This document shows positions 16,622-24,682 of a DNA stretch of 64,000 bases, piece after piece; within the stretch, counting starts at the first letter, position 1, and each line of letters opens with the position of its first letter. The translations under genes and the position numbers were made by a program. Under the pieces are notes generated by a model. That model worked only from the letters and a program-made list of their open reading frames with translations. It had not been told where the DNA came from and ran no database searches. This DNA is from Micromonospora sp. LH3U1. GTDB lineage: Bacteria; Actinomycetota; Actinomycetes; Mycobacteriales; Micromonosporaceae. The stretch spans positions 3,657,501 through 3,721,500 of the forward strand of contig NZ_CP116936.1 in assembly GCF_028475105.1 (NCBI RefSeq), in the 5' to 3' direction.

Positions 16622-17272
16622 GTGGGTAACGATCGAACGGTGGTGGAGGTCCTGCTGGACCGGCGTGGCCGCACGTACGCGGAGGAGGCCGGTATCCGGC
16701 TCTCCGACCGCCCCGGGCCGCTGTACCAGCTGCTGGTGCTGGCCACCCTGCTGAGCACCCGGATCCGGGCGTGCGTGGCGGTGGACGCCGCGCGGGAGCT
16801 GTTCGCCGCGGGCTACCGCACCCCACAGGCGATGGAGGCGGCCAGCTGGCAGGAGCGGGTCGACGCGCTGGGCCGGGGCCACTACCGCCGCTACGACGAG
16901 CGGACCGCCACCATGCTCGGCACCGGCGCCCGACTGTGCCTGGACCGCTGGCACGGTGACCTGCGGCGACTGCACCGGGAAGCCCAGGGCGACCCCGCTG
17001 GGCTGCGTCGACGGCTCACCGAGTTTCCCGGCATCGGCCCCACCGGCGCGGACATCTACCTGCGGGAAGCTCAGACGGTCTGGTCGGACCTGCGCCCGTA
17101 CGCCGACCGTCGCGCGCTGGCCGGGGCGAAGCGGCTGGGTCTGCCGGGCTCCCCGGACGGGTTGGCCGACCTCGTGGACGAACCGGACTTCGGCCGGCTC
17201 GCCTCCGCGCTGGTGCGGGTGGCGCTCGGCGAGGAGTCCGCTGGCGAGGTCACCCGCGTCGCCGCCCGCTGA
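16622..17272 (+). CDS. Endonuclease III-like HhH-GPD protein
   Basis: The protein has 216 residues. It keeps the fold of base-excision glycosylases: LYQLLVLATLLSTRIRACVA, the helix-hairpin-helix LTEFPGIGPTGADIYLREA, and a likely catalytic Asp in LRPYADRRALAGAKRL. The Lys that makes Nth bifunctional is replaced (GIGPTG instead of GVGRKT), and the C-terminal Cys4 iron-sulphur loop is absent, so it may be a monofunctional glycosylase or a non-catalytic relative. The GTG start is uncertain. Confidence 0.8.
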   Translation: MGNDRTVVEVLLDRRGRTYAEEAGIRLSDRPGPLYQLLVLATLLSTRIRACVAVDAARELFAAGYRTPQAMEAASWQERVDALGRGHYRRYDERTATMLGTGARLCLDRWHGDLRRLHREAQGDPAGLRRRLTEFPGIGPTGADIYLREAQTVWSDLRPYADRRALAGAKRLGLPGSPDGLADLVDEPDFGRLASALVRVALGEESAGEVTRVAAR

Positions 17273-17277
17273 GGCGC

Positions 17278-17472
17278 TCACTTCACCGTCTTGTCCCCCG
17301 GGCGGGTCAGGTGCCACACCAGCAGCGCGGCGAGCAGCGCCAGGACCACCACTCCGCCGGAGATGCCACGGCCCTCCTCGGGGCTGCGGCCGGCGCTCCC
17401 GAAGTAGATCACCGCGAGGCCGGCCAGCACCGTGACGAACGTACGCAACCCTCGGTCCTTCACGTATCGCAC
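17278..17472 (-). CDS. Small membrane protein, two helices
   Basis: The protein has 64 residues with hydrophobic helices at about 11-26 (TFVTVLAGLAVIYFGSAG) and 38-55 (GGVVVLALLAALLVWHL) joined by a charged Gly-rich loop. No family is recognised. Its stop lies close to the stop of the convergent HhH-GPD gene. Confidence 0.65.
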   Translation of the reverse strand: MRYVKDRGLRTFVTVLAGLAVIYFGSAGRSPEEGRGISGGVVVLALLAALLVWHLTRPGDKTVK

Positions 17473-17533
17473 CGTAGGGCGGCCGAATCCGCTCTGGGGG
17501 GTTTTTGGCGTATTGCCCTCTTCTGGGTGATGG

Positions 17534-18811
17534 TCAGCGTTCGGTGACGAACCCGCGTAGCCGCACCCGCCGCACCGCCCGGTCGGCGACCTCCACCACC
17601 TCCAGGGTCAACCCGGGCAGGCGCACCAACTCCCCTGGCTCATCCGGCAGGTGCCGCAGCCGAGCCAGCACCAACCCCGCCACCGTGGTGTAGTCCCGGG
17701 ACAACGGGAAGCTCAGCCGCACCCCCAGATCAGGCAGGTCGTGCAGCGGGAAGTCACCGGGCACCAGCAGGGACCCGTCCGGTTCCCGGATCACCCCGTG
17801 CACATCGCGGTCGGTCTCGTCGTACAACTCACCGACCACCTCGGCCAGCAGATCCTCCATGGTGACCATGCCGTCGATGCCGCCGTGCTCGTCGACCACC
17901 AGGGCCAGTTGCTGATGCTCCTGACGAAGCTGACGCAACGCGTCGGCGACCGGCAGGGTGACCGGCAGCAGCAGCGGCGGCCGGACCCGTTCGCCCACCG
18001 AGGCGGTGCCGGCCTGCACCAGGTCACGGATGTGCACCACACCCAGCACGTCGTCCAGGCCGGCGGCACCGGTGACCGGAGCGCGGGACCGGCCGGCGGC
18101 GGCGAGCCGACGCACGCCCTCGTCGGCGGTCAGGTTGGCCGGCAGCGTGGTCACCTCCCGCCGGGCCACCAGGATCTCCCGCAGCGTCCGGCCGGCGATG
18201 TCGAACGCGCCAGACAGGATCTCCCGCTGCTGGGCCGACAGGCCGCGCTGGCTGGCCAGCATCTCCCGCAGCTCATCCTCGGTCATCTCCTCCCGGTTGG
18301 CCCGCGGGTCACCGCCGGCCAGCCGTACCACGGCGTCGGTGGCCCGACTGAGCAGCCACACCGCCGGTCGGGACACTCGGGCGAGCAGGTCCAGCGGGCC
18401 GGCGCTCAGCAGCGCCCACCGCTCCGCCCGCTGCATGGCCAGCCGCTTCGGGGCCAACTCCCCGAGCACCAATGTGACGAAGGTCAGCAGCATGGTCACC
18501 AGCAGCACCGAGGCGGGGCGGGCCGCGCCGCCGAGGAAGCCCAGCGGGCCGACCAGCGGCCCGGCCAGGGACACGGCGGCCGCCGCCGACGCGAGGAACC
18601 CGGCCAGGGTGATGCCGAGCTGAATCGTGGCCAGGTAGCGGTTCGGGTCGCGGGACAGTTGCACCAACCGGTCGCCGGCGCGCGACCGCCGGCCCAGCCG
18701 CCGCAGCTGCCCCTCGCGCAGCGTCACCAGAGCCATCTCGCTGCCGGAAAGCGCGGCGTTGACCAGCACCAGCACGGCCACCAGCGCCAACTGCCCGAGC
18801 TGACCGCCCAT
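17534..18811 (-). CDS. CNNM/CorC (HlyC) family membrane protein
   Basis: The protein has 425 residues. Residues 1-170 form the DUF21/CNNM membrane domain (ALVAVLVLVNAALSGSEMAL). A CBS-domain pair follows at about 200-320 (VHIRDLVQAG; ALVVDEHGGIDGMVTMEDLL), then the CorC/HlyC C-terminal domain (DGSLLVPGDFPLHDL). Relatives transport or sense Mg2+ and bind nucleotides through the CBS pair. The older haemolysin label is not supported. Confidence 0.92.
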   Translation of the reverse strand: MGGQLGQLALVAVLVLVNAALSGSEMALVTLREGQLRRLGRRSRAGDRLVQLSRDPNRYLATIQLGITLAGFLASAAAAVSLAGPLVGPLGFLGGAARPASVLLVTMLLTFVTLVLGELAPKRLAMQRAERWALLSAGPLDLLARVSRPAVWLLSRATDAVVRLAGGDPRANREEMTEDELREMLASQRGLSAQQREILSGAFDIAGRTLREILVARREVTTLPANLTADEGVRRLAAAGRSRAPVTGAAGLDDVLGVVHIRDLVQAGTASVGERVRPPLLLPVTLPVADALRQLRQEHQQLALVVDEHGGIDGMVTMEDLLAEVVGELYDETDRDVHGVIREPDGSLLVPGDFPLHDLPDLGVRLSFPLSRDYTTVAGLVLARLRHLPDEPGELVRLPGLTLEVVEVADRAVRRVRLRGFVTER

Positions 18812-18849
18812 CGCGCACCCCCGTCCGCCGCCTCAGGTCACTCAACCGC

Positions 18850-18894
18850 AGCGGGGCCGGCTCCGGGTGCGGATTCAACCCGGCGTGCCCCGCT
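18850..18894 (-). terminator. Two-stem terminator-like hairpin
   Basis: AGCGGGGC (18850-18857) pairs with GCCCCGCT (18887-18894), enclosing a second stem CCGGGT/ACCCGG. It lies immediately after the 72-codon gene downstream of selB. Confidence 0.55.
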
Positions 18895-19112
18895 CAGTCG
18901 ACCTCCAGGTCATCCAGCGAGATGGCGTGCGTCATCAGCCACCGGGCCAGCGCCGACATACCGAACAGCCAGAGCGGCACAGACTCGGTGGGGCCGTTCG
19001 TGGCGTAGACGGCGAACCGCAGGTCCGGCGCGCGGTACGCCTCGATCCGCCACTGGTGCTGCCGGTCCCGCCAGACCGCGGAAGGGTCCATGGCGTCACC
19101 GTAGGTGACCAC
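18894..19112 (-). CDS. Conserved small protein of unknown function
   Basis: The protein has 72 residues with a Trp/Tyr-rich core (VWRDRQHQWRIEAYRAPDLR, then FAVYATNGPTESVPLWLFGM). A start at the ATG of MDPSAVWRD (19091) is possible; neither start has a strong ribosome-binding site. It follows selB by 42 bases on the same strand and may be the last gene of that transcript. Confidence 0.65.
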   Translation of the reverse strand: MVTYGDAMDPSAVWRDRQHQWRIEAYRAPDLRFAVYATNGPTESVPLWLFGMSALARWLMTHAISLDDLEVD

Positions 19113-19154
19113 CGCCGACCCGGGGGCCGGTTAGGCCCGGTGCACGTGCGGCGC

Positions 19155-20909
19155 TCAGGTGACGACGATGCGGGCGTCGTCGGGCAGTCGTCGGGTCGCG
19201 CCCCGACGGTCCAGCAGCTCCAGCAGTGGCACCGCCACCCGGCGGGTGGTGTCCAACGCCTGCCGGGCCGCCGAGAGGGTGAACGGTTGGGGTAGCCCGG
19301 CCAACACCCGGACTGCGTCGTCGAGCGCGTCGGGCAGCAGCACCACGTTGTCGGCCAGCCGCAGCAGGGCGCCCGCGCGCACCGCGGCTCCGATCTCCCG
19401 GGGGCCCAGACCGAGGTCGACGAGGTGGTCCGCCTCGGGGGCGCGAAACGGCCGGTCACCGTACTCGGCGCGGACCCGTTGCACGGCCCGGGCCACCGGT
19501 TCGGGCAGCGCGTCGGCGCCCGCCGCCCCGACCCGGCCGGCGTGGATCCGCAGGGGCGGCCGGACCAACGCCTCGACCAGCACCCGGTCGGGCAGGGCGA
19601 GGCGCTGGCGCAGCGCGTCGACCGGCATCCCGGGCTCCAACGGGTGCTCCCTGGCGTAGCGGGCGACCTCTTCGGTCAGCTGGTCGCCGAGCCGCCGCCA
19701 GTGCGTGGGGTCGGCCAGCCAGTCATCGGCCACCGGGGCGGCGTGCACCGGCACTCCCATCCGGATCAGCGCACCGGCCCGGACCAGCCGGCGGCGGCGC
19801 AGCTCACCGGCCAGGTCGGGCCGACCGTCCAACTCGGCGAGGACCTGCGCGCGGACGGCGGCGGCACCACGACGGGCCAGCGGTGGCGGCGCCACGTCCA
19901 GCACCCGCACCCCGCCGGACACGTGGTGCCGGCCCGGGTCCCGCAGCAGCGCCCGGTCACCCACCAGCAGCGGCAGCGGACGGGCCAACCGCAGCCGCAC
20001 GGTGTCCGGACCGAGCGGTCGCACCCGTACCGGCACCGCCGCCGACCCGACGTGCAGGGTGAGGGTGGCCGGCAGGTCGGCCGCCGGGTCGCCGGTGAGC
20101 CGGACGTCGACGACGTCGGTGTGGTGGAACCGGCCCGGGGTGAGCAGCGCATCGCCGCGGCCGAGCCGGTCGCGGGGCGTACCGCGCAGGTTGACCGCCA
20201 CCCGGGCCACCGCCGCCGCCTCCGGTCGGGCTTCGCCCAGTGCGTGCAGGCCACGGACCCGGACCGGTTCGTCGGTGCCGGCCAGCTCCAGCTCGTCGCC
20301 CACCCGAAGGCGACCGGCACCGAGGGTGCCGGTGACGACGGTGCCACTGCCCCGCACGGTGAAGCTACGGTCGACCCAGAGCCGGACCGGATCGTCCACC
20401 ATGGGTGGCGGCAGCCCGGCGGCGAGCCGCTCCAGCGCGGTACGCAGCTCCGGCAGGCCCGCGCCGGTCCGGCCGCTGACGGCCACGGCCTCCACCGCAC
20501 CGAGGCTCGTCGCGGCGATCTCGGCGCGGGCGCGGGCTGTCGCCGGCCCCGGATCGGCCAGGTCCGCGCGGGTCACCGCCAGCAGGCCGTACGCGACTCC
20601 GAGCGCGTCGAGCGCGGCGAGGTGCTCGGCGGACTGCGGCATCCATCCCTCGTCGGCGGCCACCACGATCAGCGCTGCCGGCACCGGGCCGACCCCGGCG
20701 AGCATGTTCGGCACGAACCGCTCGTGCCCGGGCACGTCGACGAAGGCGACGGTGCCGCCCGACGGCAGTGTCGTCCAGGCGAAGCCCAGGTCGATGGTCA
20801 TCCCCCGGCGGCGTTCCTCGGCCCACCGGTCGGGTTCCATCCCGGTCAACGCCCGGACCAGGGTCGACTTGCCGTGGTCGACGTGTCCGGCGGTGGCGAC
20901 GACGAACAC
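19155..20909 (-). CDS. selB: Selenocysteine-specific elongation factor SelB
   Basis: The protein has 584 residues. The GTP-binding domain has VFVVATAGHVDHGKSTLVRA (P-loop), GMTIDLGFAW, DVPGHERFVPNML and VTRADL. Domains II/III follow, then the C-terminal winged-helix repeats that bind the SECIS hairpin of the mRNA (ALVRPPLRIHAGRVG region onward). SelB delivers Sec-tRNA to UGA codons. The GTG start lies two bases after the selA stop, so the extended upstream frame is not part of the protein. It is part of the fdh-selC-selA-selB block. Confidence 0.95.
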   Translation of the reverse strand: MFVVATAGHVDHGKSTLVRALTGMEPDRWAEERRRGMTIDLGFAWTTLPSGGTVAFVDVPGHERFVPNMLAGVGPVPAALIVVAADEGWMPQSAEHLAALDALGVAYGLLAVTRADLADPGPATARARAEIAATSLGAVEAVAVSGRTGAGLPELRTALERLAAGLPPPMVDDPVRLWVDRSFTVRGSGTVVTGTLGAGRLRVGDELELAGTDEPVRVRGLHALGEARPEAAAVARVAVNLRGTPRDRLGRGDALLTPGRFHHTDVVDVRLTGDPAADLPATLTLHVGSAAVPVRVRPLGPDTVRLRLARPLPLLVGDRALLRDPGRHHVSGGVRVLDVAPPPLARRGAAAVRAQVLAELDGRPDLAGELRRRRLVRAGALIRMGVPVHAAPVADDWLADPTHWRRLGDQLTEEVARYAREHPLEPGMPVDALRQRLALPDRVLVEALVRPPLRIHAGRVGAAGADALPEPVARAVQRVRAEYGDRPFRAPEADHLVDLGLGPREIGAAVRAGALLRLADNVVLLPDALDDAVRVLAGLPQPFTLSAARQALDTTRRVAVPLLELLDRRGATRRLPDDARIVVT

Positions 20910-20911
20910 TC

Positions 20912-22215
20912 TCAGTCGTCCCCGGGTACGCGCAGCACGGCCGCCCGGACGGCCTCGTCGGCGTCGGCGGGCACACACCGCAGGTCGAGCAGGAGTCGGC
21001 CCCGCACCACCCGGCCGAGGACCGGCTGGTGTCCGGTGCGCAGCGGCGCCGCGTACCGTTCGGGCAGGCTCAGGGCCCACGAGTCCAGTTCCACACCGGG
21101 GGCGCCGCCTCCGCCGACGACCGCGACGGCCGGCACCACCTCCGCCTTGCGGCCGTCCGCGCCGAGCCGGTCGCGGAGCCGCTCCACCCGGCGGCGCAGG
21201 GCACCCGGGTCGGCGTGCAACGCCGACCGGGTCGGTGTGTCCGGTTGGTGCAGGGTGGCGGCCAGCGCGGCCAGGGTGAGCTTGTCCACGCGCAGCGCCC
21301 GGGCCAGCGGGTGGCGGCGCAGCCGATCGATCAGCGCGACGTCACCGAGCAGCAGCCCCGCCTGCGGCCCGCCGAGCAACTTGTCGCCGCTGGCGGTGAC
21401 CAGCGCGGCGCCGGCGCGCAGGGTGCCGGCCGCGTCGGGTTCGTCGGGCAGCAGCGCATCCGCGCTGAGCAGGCCGGAGCCGATGTCGGCGACAACCGGC
21501 ACCCCGAGCGTGGCCAGTTGTCGTACTCCGGTGGCGGAGGTGAACCCGGTGATCTGGAAGTTCGATGGGTGCACCTTGAGCACGAAGCCGGTCTGCGGGC
21601 CGATCACGGCGGCGTAGTCCGCGAGGGTGGTGCGGTTGGTCGTGCCCACCTCCCGCAGCCGCGCTCCGGTGCTCTCCAACAGGTCGGGCAGGCGGAAGCC
21701 GTCCCCGATCTCGACCAGCTCGCCCCGACTGACCACGATCTCCCGGCCGGCGGCCAGCGCGGTGGCGGCCAGCACCAGCGCGGCGGCGCCGTTGTTGACC
21801 ACGTGCACGGCGCCCGCGTCGGGCACGGCGGCGGCCAGCGCGTCGAGCGCGTCACGGCCACGGCGGGCCCGACGGCCGGTGGTCAGGTCCAGTTCGACAT
21901 CGGTGTGCCCGGCCGCGCCACCACCGCGGCGACCGCGGCGGACGACAACGGCGCGCGTCCCAGGTTGGTGTGCAGCACGACGCCGGTGGCGTTGAGCACC
22001 GAGCGGGGACCGGGTGCGGGCAGCGCGGCGACCGCGACATCCCGAACCTCGTCGGGGTTGATCTCGCCACGGCGAGCCCGATTCTGTGCCCGGGTGACGA
22101 CCGCCTTGACCTGGTCCCGCCCGAGCGTCACGGTGGCCGCGGCCAACAGCGGGTCGGCGAGCAGCGTGTCGGTTCGGGGCACCCGGCGTCGCGGGTCCAC
22201 CCGGCCGTCGCCCAT
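20912..22215 (-). pseudogene. selA: selA, L-seryl-tRNA(Sec) selenium transferase, with apparent -1 frameshift
   Basis: The two halves together match full-length SelA (about 434 residues). The N-terminal half (MGDGRVDPRRRVPRTDTLLA, then RSVLNATGVVLHTNLGRAPL) runs from 22215 to about 21915 and then reads into a TGA. The C-terminal half continues in another frame, with VHVVNNGAAALVLAA, the PLP-lysine segment ALVTASGDKLLGGPQAGLLL and LDLRCVP near the end. Restoring one base in GCGCGGCC near 21911-21917 gives the expected AGHTDVELDL junction. The ATG at 22215 has GGAGA upstream. SelA converts Ser-tRNA(Sec) to Sec-tRNA(Sec). A sequencing error is as likely as true inactivation. Confidence 0.88.
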
Positions 22216-22237
22216 CGCGTCATCTCCTGCCCAGCGT

Positions 22238-22333
22238 TGGCGGAGACGGACGGGAATCGAACCCGCCTGGCCCGGGTCCCGGACCACACCGGTTTTGAAG
22301 ACCGGGAGGGGCACCAGCCGCCTGAACGCCTCC
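22238..22333 (-). tRNA. selC: tRNA-Sec (anticodon TCA)
   Basis: The 96-base gene starts GGAGGCG and ends CGTCTCCG plus an encoded CCA. The anticodon stem-loop CCGGT-CTTCAAA-ACCGG has TCA in the middle, the T arm contains GGTTCGATTCC, and there is a long variable arm (GGTCCGGGACCCGGGCC). Length, UCA anticodon and long extra arm are diagnostic of selenocysteine tRNA. It lies 13 bases after the NrfD-type gene and 23 before selA, on the same strand. Confidence 0.96.
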
Positions 22334-22346
22334 ACCGGACATTCGA

Positions 22347-23579
22347 TCACACTGCGGGCGGGGCCGCCCGATCAGATGGAAGATCCATGCCCGTCCGCCG
22401 GGCGTCGACCCGCTCACGTTGTGGCACCACCGTGTACCGAGGGTCGCGGGCGGAGGCGACGCCGCCGTAGAAGATGCCGAACCGGGTCACCACCGACGCG
22501 GCCAGCAGCGCCGCACCGGACAACCCGCTGACCACCCGGCTGCGCCGGCCGAGCAGAGCCCCGGCGACACCGCCAGCGGTCAGCAGCCGGCCGGCGCGCA
22601 GCAGCTGACCGGGCCGACCCAGCCGGTAGGGCTCGCTGAGCAGGCCGAGGCGGGTCTCCACCCGATGCGCGCCGTACAGCTCCAGGGCCGCGCCGGCCAC
22701 CGCCATCCGGCGGGCCGGGCCGGCCTGAGCCGGCGGCGCGGCGAGCAGACCCACGCCGGCGCCGCTGGCCAGCGCGCTGCCCGCGAAGATGACCGGCAAC
22801 TCGGGGTACGCCTCGTGCCAGGACGGCACCGCCGTGTCGGCGAGCAGCACCCCCGTGTACGTGGCCAGCGCGGGCGCGGTGCCAGCGGCGAGCAGCCCAG
22901 CGGCGTGCCCGATCGGAGGCAACGCCCGGCCGGCCAACCCGAGCAGGCCGTGACGGGGCAGCCGACCGGCGACCTCGGCGATCGCGGCGACACCCGCGGC
23001 CGGCCCGTACGCGGTGAGGATCCAGGTGCCCACCGACATCGGAGAGGTCAGCTTGGCCACGCGGAGCATGTGGTGAAACCGTGCCGGCCTGCCCAGGTCC
23101 TTGACCAGGAAGACAGCGCTGGCGCTGACGGCGGCCAGCGCGGTGACCCGACCAGCGCGACGCAGCGCCGGCCGCCCGGTGAGCTGCCCACCCGCGGCGA
23201 GCAGCGACGAGCCGGCGGCCAGCCCGCCCGTGAACAGGTACGCGGCGATGTCCCACTTCCAGACCGGCGCCTTCAGGATGGGCCGACCGTAGTACGAGGT
23301 GAACTCGGCCTCCGGCACCCGCAACTCCTCGCCGCCCCCACGACGACCGCCCCGGCGACCCGTCCGCCGGCCGGACGGTTCGGCGGTCCGCTGCGGCGGC
23401 GAGGTCAGGTCCGCCCGGGCGTCGGTGCCCGCCGGTCCGCGCCGCACGCTCGCCTCCGGCGGCACCGGGACGCCCAGCCGGCCCGAGCCGTCGGCGGCCA
23501 GGCGGCCGGAGCCGTCGGCGGCCAGGCGGTCGCGGAAGCGGCGGAACAGGTCGCCCACCTCGGGACGGTGCGGACTCAC
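22347..23579 (-). CDS. NrfD-type membrane subunit of formate dehydrogenase
   Basis: The protein has 410 residues. The first 100 are hydrophilic and Arg/Gly-rich, including a repeated RLAADGSG. Then come YYGRPILKAPVWKWDIAAYL, typical of NrfD/PsrC, and about eight to nine membrane helices. NrfD proteins pass electrons between the iron-sulphur subunit and quinone. The GTG at 23579 overlaps the beta-subunit stop by four bases and has GGAGG six bases upstream. It replaces the cytochrome b gamma subunit of enterobacterial Fdh-N. Confidence 0.9.
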   Translation of the reverse strand: MSPHRPEVGDLFRRFRDRLAADGSGRLAADGSGRLGVPVPPEASVRRGPAGTDARADLTSPPQRTAEPSGRRTGRRGGRRGGGEELRVPEAEFTSYYGRPILKAPVWKWDIAAYLFTGGLAAGSSLLAAGGQLTGRPALRRAGRVTALAAVSASAVFLVKDLGRPARFHHMLRVAKLTSPMSVGTWILTAYGPAAGVAAIAEVAGRLPRHGLLGLAGRALPPIGHAAGLLAAGTAPALATYTGVLLADTAVPSWHEAYPELPVIFAGSALASGAGVGLLAAPPAQAGPARRMAVAGAALELYGAHRVETRLGLLSEPYRLGRPGQLLRAGRLLTAGGVAGALLGRRSRVVSGLSGAALLAASVVTRFGIFYGGVASARDPRYTVVPQRERVDARRTGMDLPSDRAAPPAV

Positions 23580-24682
23580 GACGAACCTCCGACGAACGCG
23601 GCGACGGTGGCCGCCGCCATGACGAGGGCCGCGAGGCCGGCGCGCTTCCACATGGCCGGCAGATCGCGGGTGGTCACAATCGGATCCGGTGGCAGGCCGT
23701 ACACCTCGGGCTCGTCGAGGAGCAGGAAGAACGCACCGTCACCGCCCACACCATCATTCGGGTCATGCCCGTACAACCGCGCCTCGGGGACCCCCCGCTC
23801 GTGCAGCGTCTCGACCCGCGCGGCAGCCCGCTCCCGCAACTCGTCCAAAGCCCCGTACTGAATCGACTCGGTCGGACACGCCTGCGCACACGCCGGAGTC
23901 ATCCCCGCGCCAAGCCGGTCGTAGCACAGCGTGCACTTCCACGCCCGCCCATCATCCTTACGCTGATCAATCACACCATAAGGACAGGCCGAGATGCAGT
24001 AACCACACCCATTGCAGATGTCCTCCTGCACCACCACCGTCCCGAACTCCGTCCGGAACAACGAACCCGTCGGGCAAACATCCAGGCACGCCGCATGCGT
24101 GCAGTGCTTGCACACGTCAGACATCATCAGCCAACGGAAATCACTACGCCCCTCCGCGCCGGTGCCCCGACCCGGCGGCTGCGCACCCGGCATCCCGAGG
24201 AACTGCGGACCCGCGCCGGCGTCGGCCCGTGCGACACCGACCGGGGCGCCGAGGACGTCGGCCGGCCCGCCCGCAGCCATCCGAGCGGCCGCCGACGGTG
24301 AACCGGGCGGTAGCCCCGGGTCCGTACCGGTCGGACCGGCCGTGCCGGCCGCCACGCCTGCCGAGGCGGCGCTGACCGGCTCACCAGTCGGCGTACCCGC
24401 GAACGGCGGGGTGCGGTGCCCGACCGGGCGAGGCTGTTCGATGAACGCGACGTGCCGCCATGAGTTCGCGGTCAACGCACCGGTGTTGTCGTACGACATG
24501 CCGAGCAGGTCGAGGCCGCTCTGCGGGACGCCATTCCACTCCTTGCACGCCACCTCACAAGCCTTACAGCCGATGCAGACGCTGGTGTCGGTGAAGAACC
24601 CCATCCGCGGCGGCGCGTCCACGTAACCGGCGTCGGGCGCCGGGTCCAGCGGGCCGTACAGGCTGTTCGGGTCAGGAATCAC
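23576..24682 (-). CDS. Formate dehydrogenase iron-sulphur (beta) subunit
   Basis: The protein has 368 residues. Four ferredoxin-type clusters are visible: CIGCKACEVACKEWN, CKHCTHAACLDVCP, CNGCGYCISACP and CTLCYDRLGAGMTPACAQACP (the last shortened from its start). A Gly/Pro/Ala-rich insertion of about 80 residues sits between the first and second, and the C-terminus is a single membrane helix (LAALVMAAATVAAFVGG). It relays electrons from the alpha subunit to the NrfD subunit. The GTG start overlaps the alpha stop by 11 bases, with GGAAGGAG upstream. Confidence 0.94.
   Translation of the reverse strand: MIPDPNSLYGPLDPAPDAGYVDAPPRMGFFTDTSVCIGCKACEVACKEWNGVPQSGLDLLGMSYDNTGALTANSWRHVAFIEQPRPVGHRTPPFAGTPTGEPVSAASAGVAAGTAGPTGTDPGLPPGSPSAAARMAAGGPADVLGAPVGVARADAGAGPQFLGMPGAQPPGRGTGAEGRSDFRWLMMSDVCKHCTHAACLDVCPTGSLFRTEFGTVVVQEDICNGCGYCISACPYGVIDQRKDDGRAWKCTLCYDRLGAGMTPACAQACPTESIQYGALDELRERAAARVETLHERGVPEARLYGHDPNDGVGGDGAFFLLLDEPEVYGLPPDPIVTTRDLPAMWKRAGLAALVMAAATVAAFVGGSS

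Noticed and set aside
19425..21617. A 730-codon open frame antisense to selB and selA
   Set aside because: It is the mirror of real coding sequence; composition is Arg/Gly/His-rich without any family motif, and selB/selA motifs are on the other strand.
21908..21924. Programmed frameshifting in selA
   Set aside because: No slippery heptamer or downstream structure is evident, and two other genes show the same kind of deletion.
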